64,000 bases of DNA from Taxillus chinensis. Lineage: Eukaryota > Streptophyta > Magnoliopsida > Santalales > Loranthaceae. Below the pieces are notes generated by a model. It was given only the letters and a program-made list of their open reading frames with translations, was not told where the DNA came from and ran no database searches. Location of the stretch: assembly GCA_023512835.1 (NCBI GenBank), contig CM042087.1, forward strand, positions 45,232,749-45,296,748. The letters run 5' to 3'. The position numbers were made by a program, and so were the translations under genes. This document shows positions 36,741 through 48,360 of this stretch, piece after piece. Within the stretch, counting starts at the first letter, position 1. Each line of letters opens with the position of its first letter.

Positions 36741-37734
36741 TTATGAAAATAATAAAATAATATATAGTTACATGTAAAGAAAGAATGTGTTGAAGTATAA
36801 ATTTGATGTTTTGTTAAAATTGCTCTAATACTCTTTGTAAAAATATTTTTTAATATTTTGATAGAAATAATAATAATAATAATAATTAATTTTTAGTAGA
36901 ATGAAAAACAAATAAAAATTACTAATGAATAAAACATTATAATTTAAACATTAAATAGAAATAAATTTCATAGAGCACCTATTACTACATCTAATGATGT
37001 TTTTCATTATAACATTCACATTAATTCCTTCAAAAATATTTTTTAAAAAAAGTTTAAGAAAATTTTAATTTTTTTATAAAAACTATACTACATCAAGTTT
37101 TTTAAACTGTAAAATTTAACTATTAAAAATAAATATTAGAGGGAAAATCTCTATTACTATTTACTATTTAAATATCTTTATATTTTGTTTCTTGACATAT
37201 TTGTACTTTTGATTAATTATAATAAATTAATAAATAAATAATAATAATAATTAAAAGAATAAAATAAAAAATAAAAGATTAAAAATTAAATATATATTAT
37301 TTATTCCAAGATAAAAATTATGAATGGTAATAGAAAATAATATCAATGAAATTTCCTAACATCACTTATTCCACAAATGTGTGGTGACACAGACCCTATA
37401 TGCCACACGTTCATTAAAATAATACTAATTTTCACTTGTTTGGTTGATGAAAATGATACTTCTTTTTAAAATAAGTGATAACTTGAAGCTGAAGTTTAGA
37501 GTAGATTTGGTAACAATGTAATAGTTATTTTTTTTGTAAATAAAAAAACTTATCAAATATTTTTATCTTAAGACCTCTAAATTAAAAACAAAAACAATTA
37601 TCAACAATGCTTTTTAATCATAATATTTACATTTGGACCCTTAGTAATTATAATATTTGGTTATCAAATTTACTATATAAAAATACTCTCTTTTGTTTCT
37701 TGAGTAATTTTTTGTGTAGTTTGGATAAAAATTT

Positions 37735-38560
37735 GTTTTTATTAAAGCATCCAGAGTAAGTCCCCTGTAATTTAACTTTTCTTATAATTTAGGAAAAAAC
37801 ATACAAAATTATCAAAAAACTCATTTGCATCAGGTTCCCTAAAATAGGATATAGGGGTAGGAAATAAATAGTAAATCCCTAAATATAGGAATTTACTATT
37901 CATCTCTAAATGTTTTTTCTATAATTTTTTAATATATATATTAAACTTGTAATTTTTTAATTGATTATAATAAACGAAAGGATGATAGAGAAATAATATA
38001 AAATAAATTAAATAATAAATATAGATAGAAATAGGAAATGAGATGTTTGATGTTTTTGAAAATTATGTAAATTTTTTAATATTCATCCCTAAAATAGAGA
38101 TAAAAATACCAAAATTGATATAAATGCTCTTATATACCAAGTGACTTGATCATTTATTTATATTTAGCCCTCAGACATCAAACAAATCTTTTATTTTCAG
38201 TCATATGTGAGATTGGCATCGTTTCCCATGTAAATTATTAGAGCATTTATAGTAAGTTTTCTATAATTTAATTTTTTTTAGAATTTAGAGAAAAAAATAT
38301 ACAGAATTATCAAAAACTCATTTAAAGCAGGTTTTCTAAAATAGAGTATGGTGATGGGGAATAAATAGTAAATTCCTATATTTATGGATTTACTATTTAT
38401 CCCTACAAGTTTTTTTTATAATTTTTTAATATATATTATTAAACTTGTAATTTTTTTATTGATTATAATAAATTAAATGATAATAGAGAAATAATATAAA
38501 ATTAATATAGATAGAAATAAAAAATGAGTTGTTTGATGGTTTTAAAAAATAAATTAATTC
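37735..38560. mobile_element. Two related MITE copies in the long CYP76 intron
   Basis: The first (about 37743-38138) begins AAGCATCCAGAGTAAG and ends ATATAAATGCTCTTATA, whose complement is similar to the start, so the ends are inverted. The second starts at about 38240 with AGAGCATTTATAGTAAG and follows the first closely (AATTATCAAAAACTC, then GGAATAAATAGTAAAT, then AATATAGATAGAAAT) but lacks its far end. Both are AT-rich and non-coding. Confidence 0.75.
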
Positions 38561-39648
38561 TTTTTTATTTATTAAATAAGTAAGAATGAAAATGCGAAAT
38601 GGATGATCACTTTTAATAAATAAAAAGTTGGTACAAAATAATATTCATGAAATTTGGTAGCAGAGCTTTTAATCATTGCGTAACATGTAAGAGAGAGCAG
38701 TTACCACTTACCAGTAAGAGGTGTCGGATGTCATTAATACTGAGATCCGTTGTGTTCTCATGGAGATCGAGAAGGATATCCAAAGTATCTTTATTTTCCA
38801 CAGGAACAGCAACAGAAACAGAGTGGTGCAGCTTCCTAATTTGTAGGCGTTGGTCGATGAGAGAGTCAAATGCTTCAAAAATCTTCCCAAAAAGGACGGT
38901 CGTGCGGCCCCGAATACCTGAGGGATCAATCCAGCTTAGCGCCGGAAAATAATCCACAATGTTTGGCTTCCCTAACAATTCCGTTATCTCCAGCACCACC
39001 CGCTGCAGTGCTTGGGCTGAGTCAGATCTCGGATCAGCCCAATCGACTGAAAACATGGTATTGGATAACAAATTCAGTGTGGTCCCAAAAGCCACGCTGC
39101 CTATATTAACTCCAGTGCCACTTGAACAACTTTGGCCGACGGCGGCAACCAGCTCCTGCACCTTCTGCCATCGCAGGTGGCTGTGTCGATCGAGCATGTG
39201 GGTAGTGAATAGGTAAGAGTTGCCAATCTTACGGAGGTTCCGCCACTGTGTTGAAATGGGCATCCATCCCACGGAGGCTGTGTGGTGTTGGTGGGCTCGG
39301 GCGGAGTCAGGGACGGCTCGGTGAGTGGAGAAGGAAAGATCTTGCTTTTGAAGGACCTCTTTGGCCATGGCCGAGCTTGAAATGACTACCGCGGTTTTGT
39401 GGAAGAGTCGGAGGCTCATTAAGGGACCATGTGCCTTGGCCAGCTCTGTCAGAGACTTGTGGGGCATTTTGCCGAGCTTGAGAAGGTTTCCCACAGACCG
39501 GGAAAGGGGCCGGACCCGGTGGAAGCCTGCTGTTTCTGGTGGGTTTGATGACCCCTGCAAGTGAGAGGAGGCCTCGAAGCAGCCTCCAAGTCAAGAGGAA
39601 TAATAGCCAATAACCCAATGAATACTTGACTCCATCTACCAACTCCAT

Positions 39649-41538
39649 CACTCCTTTGTGCAATGAAGATCGCCTAAGCTCACATATATCTACCGAATCG
39701 GTGTCACCACACATCGGTTGACTAATTTTCTTAGAAAAAGAAGAAAAAAAACAAAAGTTGTGGACCAATTTATGCCACGCCTGCATTAAAACTCAGTGGA
39801 AGATCGTTTTTAAAAATGATGAATTGTAGAGCTAGCTGCATTCAGTTTTGCTTCTTTTATTTAATTAGATTTGTTTAATTATTTTGTTTTTAATTTTAAA
39901 AATATTTTATATGTAAGACAGTTTTTAAGAGTTTTTTTATTGATTTGATTTTCAATCGTTAATAAATTAAACCCAACAAAACTTTTAGTTATTCATTTTC
40001 AATGATATTATTTTTTTAGAAAACACCTAATAATTTTTTTTTTAAATGTCTTCAATGTGGAAGAGGTGTTGTAATTGCTATAAACATTAGGCAAGTCGTG
40101 TAGCACAGTTTCGAAGCTATGGGTGTGTAAACCAGGGTGTTGTTTGGGTTACCAGTGTTTTGACTAGTATTAAAATATGATGGAATATTTTTTATAAAGT
40201 GTATAATGCTTAATTCAAGATAGAATTACTTCAAGACGATAACAGTTTATAATATATTCCGGAACCTAACGTTAAAGTTAAACTACAAGATCATATATAT
40301 TAAACGTTTTTATTATTTCACAAGTTCGTACTCCTCATCAGATGAAAAAAATACAAAACGAAAAGTTAAACAAGTTTGAGCTTGGGTTCTAAACCACAAG
40401 TTTAGGGGATTGCTACAAAACTGCCAGTTTGAGTTGACGTTTAAATTGCCGGATTGTATAAAATGCAATTTAAACAGCAAGTTTAACTTAATTATGCATT
40501 AATCACGAGTTTATCAGCCAAACATTAACCTGCAAGCTATGCACACTTAAATCGGCCAAACAAACTTGCAGGAGGGCGAGAATTTGAGGGGGAGAATAAA
40601 AGTATTAAAATGTATGGTATAAGGGGGTCCATGCCGGATTCTTAAACTTTTACATAAAACTTAATTAAAAATAATTTTATTATAAATTTTATTTATTTTC
40701 AAAAAACAAACTTTTACATCTTATTTCCTATAATTTTATTATTTTATTTAAATGATATTTTATATTCTTTCTTTATTATTTTTTCACCTCTTCTATTTAT
40801 TCTAACCATTCAAAAATACATATATCAAATAGAATATAAAAAATTATAAGAAATAAATAATAAATTTCCAAATATAAAAAAATACTATTTATTTTCTATC
40901 TTTAAATCTTATTTCAAAAAACTAAGTAAAAATATTTTCAAAAAAAAATTATCTCTATATTTAAAAAAAATCAGGGAAGCAGGCACACTCATAAATCAAA
41001 TAAATCCAATTCTCATCTATTAAGTCCTGGCCGCAAATTGCACCAGCAAGTGGATGTCCGTTCCTTTACTTGGGGCCGCACAGAGATGGCATTTTTCTAT
41101 ACTGCCTAAAATTCAACTGGTGCTACTAAAGCTGTCTCCTCAATGTTAATTAGATTCTATGGTTCACAATAAACCATATTTCATTCTTTTGCACGAATAC
41201 AATTTCGCTTATTCAGAGGCTCAGAGCCCATCGTACAGATCATCATCTAGATAAAGCTCGATACATAAAAGTTTTCCTTATTTTTTCTGACCATAGAACG
41301 TGAGTTGAAGATACCTGCATTGAATCTCTAATCCTTCCTCTGATGCTTTTAACCACATTTATTCTCAAAAAGATTCAGAAAAATAAAATGACATTGAAGA
41401 CAGCATTAATGCCCCCATCATCAGCACTAAGTGGTCCCATTCATCAAACGCACGAAATGTTAACAGGTATCCAAAATGATACCCTAAACCACAAATTTCC
41501 AAATAAAGAGACAAGATGGCCTAAAAGGATAAAATAAC
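39649..41538. other. Intergenic DNA between CYP76 twin and bL36
   Basis: The first ~150 bp mirrors the upstream region of the intact P450. After that the DNA is AT-rich and has no coding signal. Sequence at 40660-40960 has the AT-rich look of the MITEs in the CYP76 intron, but I could not define its ends. Confidence 0.45.
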
Positions 41539-43638
41539 TTATTTATATGCGTGAATTTCTGCTGATGATTTCACGGTTTGAAGAGCAGACAAGCCAGCCA
41601 TACCCTCCGACCATATGCCAACAAGGGACTTGGCAAGTGCTGCCAGACCTTCCTGGAAGCTATGGCTCAGTGGAGTCTCTTGCTTGGCACGGGCCTCTGA
41701 AGATGACCTAAAATGTGCATGGCAATAACACATCGCATAGAAGTGCATTAGGAAAATTAGATCTTGTTATGCTTGCCGGTAAGTATTCTGTGAGTTTGTG
41801 TGTTTGTGCGTGCTTACATGGAGGGAGCGAGTATTTAAACAAGTCATCGTTGAGAGAAAAAAAAAAAAAAAAAGTGAAATAGCATAGAGAGAAAGATCAT
41901 TGCTGAGGAAAAGGAAGACGTGCCACAAGAAACAAACAGTAAGGAACAAAAAAAAAAACAAGGGCTGCAAGTATTACTAAAGGCATACGTAAGTGTCCAA
42001 TTTTCACTAGATTTATACACATACAAACAAGCTTAGAACCTACCACATTACAATTGATAACTAGCAATAGTAGGGTTATGATTGTTCAGTTTATTTTTGT
42101 TGTTTAATATGTTATAATAACACCTACCAGAATTGCCAATTATGATAAAATTTGGATGAAAACACCCAGCATTTGCAGTCATGAATAATATATTAGTGAC
42201 CTCTGATCAGTAAAAATTGATCAGAATCTCTCAACAAGCATGAAGCAGAAATTATGTCATCCGCAAAGGCCACCAATATTCAGCCATACCATTTACATGC
42301 TTATTAGATATTCAGCTGCAGCTGCAGCACAGCTCCACAGGCTAGCAACCATGACCACTGCTCGTATATGTCACCACATGCAACTAGTACGTCTTGGAAT
42401 TTCCATAGGTAACTAGAGTTGTTCTCCCTAATTCTGCTGCACCCACATTAGCTTAAAACAACCACCGTCTTTCTCTCATATTCGGCATCGCAGACCACAA
42501 TGGAACATCGAGGCCTTGCCCAGAGGGCAATTAGGCTAGAGCAGCACCTACACAAGGAATAGAATTTGTATTCCATTGGAATAGAATAGAGACAGAATAG
42601 GTAAATTTGTAGTGGAGGGACATGTTCATGGGTGGTCTCGGAAACTGCCACTGCCACCACTGTTACAAAAGAAAAATGAAATGGAACGGAATGAAAACAG
42701 GCAGTCCGGGTCGAATTATCAGAGGAAGAAAACCAAAATGATAGATAGATTGTGACGAAACGACGGGGCAGTATGAAATTGCAATTGAATTGCAGGGAAT
42801 GTTGAAACATTAGAGAGAGGAGAGGTGATGACAAAAGCAAAAGATCCCAATGGCGAATGGCAGTGGTAGAGAAGAAGAGGAATAGCTAATGCCAATGAGG
42901 AAAACCGATCTTGATATTCTAGCAAATTTTACTATGTCTAACAGTAATGGAATAACCATTCTATCAGGAAAGGTGAACCAAATAAAGGAATAATAATTCC
43001 CTGGAATAAAGGTGGAATAGGCATTCTACTCCACCCAACCAATCATGGCATTAGTACATTGAGACTGGTGTACCAACTTTCCAATCCCCTCCTGGAAGAA
43101 AAAAAAAAAAAGGCAATCAATCAAAGAGGTATGCTCTTCAACTTAAGTCATTACCTTAGTTTTATGTCCTTTATATCAACCAAAAACAAAATCAGCTGTC
43201 ATCATTTGTTTTCTATGTATTAACATTATAACATAAGAACAAGGAAATGAAAATGAAATTTCCTAGAAAAAAAAAAAACAAGCTAATGAGAATGATATTA
43301 CAAACAACTGGCCATCATTTCAACCAAAAATGATGCACACATAATATGTTAGGATGCACGCATTCAATGGAATCTCAATGGCATGCTTCAAATATTCAAA
43401 GTAGGAATCTCTATCCATAAAATAAAAACTTTTAAAAAAAATGATAATGATGAACAAGAGTGAATGGTATGGATATAACATACGAGGCAGACGACAGTGG
43501 AGCATCAAATGCCAAGGTCGAGCACCCTTGACGTTGCTTGTGCTTCCGATTGGCAGGGCATATCACGTACAGTCGGCCATGCCTCTTAATAGTCTTGCAG
43601 CAGGGGCATAACTTCTTCACCGATGATCGAACCTTCAT
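41539..43638 (-). CDS. Organellar ribosomal protein bL36, nuclear gene
   Basis: This encodes a 107-aa protein of the large ribosomal subunit. The first 38 residues are a complete bacterial-type L36, [15 protein letters not shown] onward to KHKQRQG, with zinc-ribbon ligands Cys11, Cys14, Cys27 and His33. The C-terminal extension ([20 protein letters not shown], then WSEGMAGLS) resembles the tail of the Arabidopsis nuclear L36, usually assigned to mitochondria. Exon 1 is 43638-43484, exon 2 is 41707-41539, and the 1.8-kb intron is GT-AG in phase 2. A 78-bp 5' UTR intron is likely at 43857-43934. No classic presequence follows from the MKV start, but the frame is open upstream to an ATG at 43797. 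The intron contains AT-rich, MITE-like sequence around 42540-43060. Confidence 0.93.
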
Positions 43639-44366
43639 CTTAACTGATAATCCGATAAGTACGAGACTATTAATACCAAATAACCCTAATCGAAGTGAAA
43701 AGAATACAAAGCAGCCAAATCTTCGTCTTCTTCTTTTTCCCAAACAAATTGTTAGTGCAATGCAGTCCTCGTACTTTACCAACAACAACCCAGACAAAAC
43801 AAAACAACCCCAAAAGGGCCAAAACCCTAGAGATTAGATCTTGATATCCGATACAGCTGAAGACCATAAGAGAACGAATTGGTTGGTAAACGACATGTTA
43901 AAAGGTTCATCACAAACGACAATGCGAGAAATACCTTCTGCCTCTGTAGCCTGATTGGAAACGACGCCTGTCTTCTTCGTGAGAAAAAAAAATATGGAAA
44001 GGAAAACAAGATATGGAAGAAAAATAGTTGGTAGGGTGGAAAGAAAATTTTTTATTATTTTGTTTTTTATGTCTAAAATAAAAAATCAATTTGATAAAAG
44101 TAATTTTGTATAAACTTCATACCGTTCATTTTTTAAATATTTTTTCATGTTAAATTAGACGTGAAAATTTTCGTTGCATTTTAATGCAATTTTTCTTTTC
44201 TTTGTCTGTCAAACTAGGGGATAAGGACATTTTTAATGTGATTTCAACCTTTTGATCAAATAGTTGAATTAAATATCAAAAACTTTCTTTCATTCACCTT
44301 AACAAGGCATTTACAAATTATTGATGAGCTATAGTACTAATCAAATTTACCTACCTAATATAACAT

Positions 44367-45798
44367 TGTAATGACCCGTATTTTGAGATGTGAAATTAGT
44401 TAATTGTGCGTTTGACGAGACTGTGGATTTTAAATGCCAAATTATTTTGAAGAAAGCTAAGTTAGAATTTCGTGTCTAAGCTGGTCGATCTTAAATTTGG
44501 TGTGGCAAGGGTCGACGTGGTAACTAATAAGTGATCGACGTGGTCGACGTGTGTCGTTTGAGCTTTGGTCGACCCGAGATGAATTTCGACGTGGGTCGAT
44601 GTGTGGTTAGTAAAAGAGCTATAAATAGATATAGACTGAGCATGTAAGTTTGGTCAAGTGAGGTCTAGTCTATGTGAGAAAATGGTGGTCAATGTGGTCG
44701 ATCCCGCCGTTGTTAGTTGACGTCCTGGTGGCGCATATTTTTTATCCGATTTTGTTTTTCGACTTTAGCCTTTTCACTAAAGTGATAGAGAGAGAGAGAA
44801 AAAGAGAGAGAGAGAGAGAGAGAGATCTTGGTGGCATGTTGCCGTTGTTTCGCCAGGGAAGCGGGAGGTGCCTTTGGAGAGTAGTAAGGAGCAAGGAGGA
44901 ACCGAGACTCGAGGTAGGGATTCTGGACTCTAAGACCTATTCTAGGGTTCGGCCTTGAAATTGGTGATTTATGTATATGGATATATGTATTCATATAGGT
45001 GTGATCTCCTATATGAATGTTGGCCTTCATTGGCATGTTGTGTTTGTGAATGTTGATAAGTCCAGGGTCAGTGGGGATTAAGGGTCTGTTTCGTAGTAGA
45101 GTTACGTTCGTGCGAGATGGTTTCGTGGTAAGGACTCATGGGGATTAAGGGTCCATTTCGTAATATGTTGATAATCTCTTGTGAACTTAACCCTGGAAAT
45201 GGCTTATATGATGAATATTTGTGTTAAATTGATATGTTGTGAATGTGTATTATTGTGTTGTGGTTGTAAGTGCTATGTGTGGTTGTTGTAGCCTGTGTGG
45301 CTGTGGCTATGGTTGTGCCTGCTTGTGTGGCTTGTTTGTGTGTTGCTGTATTTATGAATGTTGTTCATGACCTGTCTATATATTATTGACACAACACTTT
45401 ACTTGTGCACGTCATCATGTAGATGGTAGAAGCATGGGATGGGTTGGGGAGACATGATCCCTACTGAGCTGTGGTTGCTCACCCTTCCTATTGTAATTTG
45501 GTTTCCTTTCAGGAACCTACAAGCGTTAGGTGGGACACCAAGGTGGAAGATTGAGTTATCTGCTTTGCTGCTTTGTTTTATATTAATTTGTGGAACCATT
45601 GTAACCCCAACGGGGAAATGATGTAAAAGGTTTTTAATTTAATAAAGTGATGTGGTTTGTCTTATGGACGTCTATTGTGGTTTAGATTTAATTAAAGTTA
45701 TGTGATGTCCTGTGGTATTATTCATTTCAACCCCTTATCACGTGGGTAAAGGGGAGTCACAAACCGATTTCCTCGGATTGGAAATCCGGGACATGACA
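44367..45798 (+). mobile_element. Solo LTR, probably Gypsy (1,432 bp)
   Basis: It begins TGTAATGACCCG and ends GGGACATGACA, so it has TG...CA ends. The flanks AACAT (44362-44366) and AACAC (45799-45803) form a 5-bp target duplication with one change. A TATA-like GCTATAAATAGAT lies at 44619-44631 and an AATAAA near 45641. A GA microsatellite sits at 44788-44825. No coding sequence is present. A related unoccupied site at about 46810 confirms the insertion. The TGTAA.GACCC start suggests a chromovirus-like Gypsy, but this is not proven. Confidence 0.88.
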
Positions 45799-46070
45799 AA
45801 CACTCAACAAATGAAAACATTATTGATGTGTGTATTTTAAATGAATATTTTAAATAAATACAATCATATTAATATTTAAATAAGTGTAACTTTGAATGTT
45901 GAGCCATACATGTGTGTTATAAAAAGTTAATTGGAATAGATAAAGATAATTTTTTTGTCAAACCAATCAGATATTAGTTAAATCGGATGTGAATGCTATT
46001 AGTTGCCTCTATAATTGAGCCTTTTCACCGAATTATTGAGTCAAATATCAAAAAATTACTTCCACCCAAC

Positions 46071-46587
46071 CAAGGGCGGAGCCACAAATTTAATCTAGGG
46101 GGGCCAATAACTGATGAAATTTTTGTATATATAAGATTAGGAAGATTTATTCCGGAGTTGAGGCTCTGATAGAAATTTTTTTTATGAGACTGAAAGAATT
46201 TATTCTGATGGGTGTAAAAAAGGCTTTGATTGAAAAACTGATGAAACTAAAGAATGGAGATGCCAAATATTAAATTTTGATAAACTACTCTATAATTATA
46301 TATATATATATATATATTAGCATTACCAATAGATAGTATTTACTATATATATATATTAAATATATAGTAGTACTTGGTGTTGTAACAAAATGGGAATATT
46401 ATATATATTAATTTTATATAATAGTATTTATATTGGGGTTTATATATATATAACCAATAATAACTATCAAGGTAACACTCACTATTGGTATTACTATTAC
46501 TAATAGTACTAATATTGGCTTCATGGGCCAATAGTAATACTATTGGCCAATAGTGATAACTATCGGGATATATCCACTATTGGCGTC

Positions 46588-46656
<69 letters not shown>

Positions 46657-46737
46657 TATTAAAACACTAATAATCTTAATTATTACTAACCCCACGGGAG
46701 GGCCTGCCCCCCCCCCATATGGTTGGCTCTGCCACTG
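46071..46737. mobile_element. Non-autonomous hAT-like element (667 bp)
   Basis: Tips are CAAGGGCGGAGCCA and, inward from the right, CAGTGGCAGAGCCA. The 8-bp target duplications differ at one base: CACCCAAC (46063-46070) and CATCCAAC (46738-46745). The interior is AT-rich with a long (AT)n tract at 46592-46653 and repeated ACTATTGG motifs; no transposase. Confidence 0.85.
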
Positions 46738-46950
46738 CATCCAACTCGACAAAGACATGTACAAATTATTGATGGGCTATAGTACTAATCAAATTTGCTT
46801 ACCTATTGTAGCACTTAACAAATGAAAATATTAATAAAAAATTATTAGATATGTGTATTTAAAATAAGTGAGGTTATATTAATATTTAAATGATAAAAAA
46901 ATAAAATTTAAATGAGTGTAAAGTAAAATTGTTGAGTTAGATATATGTAT

Positions 46951-47435
46951 CATAGTTATTAGAATCAGATCGGCTCAACCAGTCAGACCGGTGAACTTGC
47001 AACCCAAGCCCTTAATCGGTCCAGTTTTTTGAAAAAAATCGGAAAAATCCAATCGAACCGGCCATTTTTTTTTACAAAAATATGTGATTTCGTATTGAAT
47101 AATATAATTTTAATTTAAAATTGATTGTTATTGTTGATATTTAACTTCAGTATCCTTCCCAAAATTATTTGATCTTCTCTTATTATGAATTTATGTCATT
47201 GATGTTTTGAATTTATTAAGAATTTATGTTAAAAATGCATATTCAAAAATAAATACTATCATATTATAAAAATATTTTTAATGTCTTAGTTTGAAATATA
47301 TGTTTTTTATTCATATATTTATATTTAATTATTAATTATATGACAAGTTCAACCGTTGGCCAAATGGTTGAACTAATGACCCGACCACCTGGTACCTTAA
47401 CTGAGTTAATATCCAAACCGATTCTAATAACTATG
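46951..47435. mobile_element. MITE with 16-bp perfect terminal inverted repeats (485 bp)
   Basis: CATAGTTATTAGAATC at the left end is exactly complementary to GATTCTAATAACTATG at the right end. GTAT flanks both sides, too short to decide the superfamily. Subterminal blocks are rich in CCGGT/ACCGG-like motifs around an AT-rich core. Confidence 0.85.
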
Positions 47436-48080
47436 GTATGTACTTTGAAAAGTTAAAGTAGCTAGAATAGATAAAGACAACAAAGGTTGCCTATAGGACG
47501 ACGATGATCATCGACAATAAAATAGCAATACTACTCGGCTACAAGACAATGGTGATGGCCAAACTACAAATTTTAGGTAATGACAACTAGATTTATGGTT
47601 TTAACAATGATGATGGAAATTGGGTTACAGGACTAGGATCATGCCAAGATACAAGCCCACCTTTATATCATGATATTGTCTGTTTTGAGCTCATCACATC
47701 ATTCACATTGCTTCAAAACGCGTCATAACATTTTATAGCCATATGTTTCACCATATAAGTCTCTTTGGCTCTCCCGTTTTCTTCGATGTGGGATAATATC
47801 CTAATAATATCCTCTTTTGTCACACATCGAACCACATCACAGGTTAAAAACACACCTATAAAACTGAGCTACAACAATTTTAGACCATTCCGTAATAATC
47901 CACATCAATGAATTGAGATTATAGCAATTTAATAACATGATGACAAGGGTTGCATTTCAATACAATCCTGCAACACACCATAGGACACACCTCTTGGCCA
48001 TACCATGCCGAAAAGATTTTTAATATTATGTTACACTTTTTTTGTGAACAACTAGAATTTGATACTACTTGTTAAGATTG

Positions 48081-48360
48081 TGTCAAGGCACATAGCCACC
48101 TTTGTATCACAGTATTGTTCGTTTTAGGCCTATTTTCTGCGCTTTTTCATATTTGTCTAAAGAGTACTACATATATAAACTCTATAGGTCAAAGCTTAGT
48201 AATATAGATAGATATCTCTCTAATATATACTCGTCAAAGATCAATAAAGCTCTCCTCTTCTCTGTCGGTGAGTGTAGTTAACACATTTTTAGTGAATCGT
48301 GTCAAATTTGTGTCGTTTATTTGTGCTCTCAATTGTCTTCGCTTGCTTTTTATTATAACA
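48081..48360 (+). mobile_element. Ty1/copia LTR (about 280 bp)
   Basis: It runs TGTCAAGGCACATAG to TATTATAACA. GGTGAGTGTAGTTAACAC followed by GAATCGTGTCAAATTTGTGT is a decayed form of the U5 seen in many copia LTRs. A similar start (CCCACCTTTATATCATGATA) occurs at about 47660, so part of a second copy lies upstream. No internal region follows. Confidence 0.65.

Larger units (their letters stand above)
35518..39648 (-). pseudogene. Cytochrome P450, CYP76 family (frameshifted twin)
   Basis: This is a near-identical duplicate of the P450 at 30.8-32.7 kb. Exon 1 is 39648-38712 and exon 2 is 36132-35518 (204 codons plus stop). Exon 1 has 937 nt against 936 in the twin: an extra base at about 39496 breaks the frame just after PPGPAPFPV, inside the proline hinge, so translation from the ATG runs into unrelated residues. 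Downstream of the break everything else is open: WRNLRK, AGTDTTS, ETFR, PERF and FGAGRRICPG all survive, and exon 2 differs from the twin by few residues plus a missing four-residue MPVP repeat. The intron is about 2.6 kb instead of 0.36 kb. Either a young pseudogene or a sequencing or assembly error; no nearby ATG readily rescues the membrane anchor. Confidence 0.85.
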
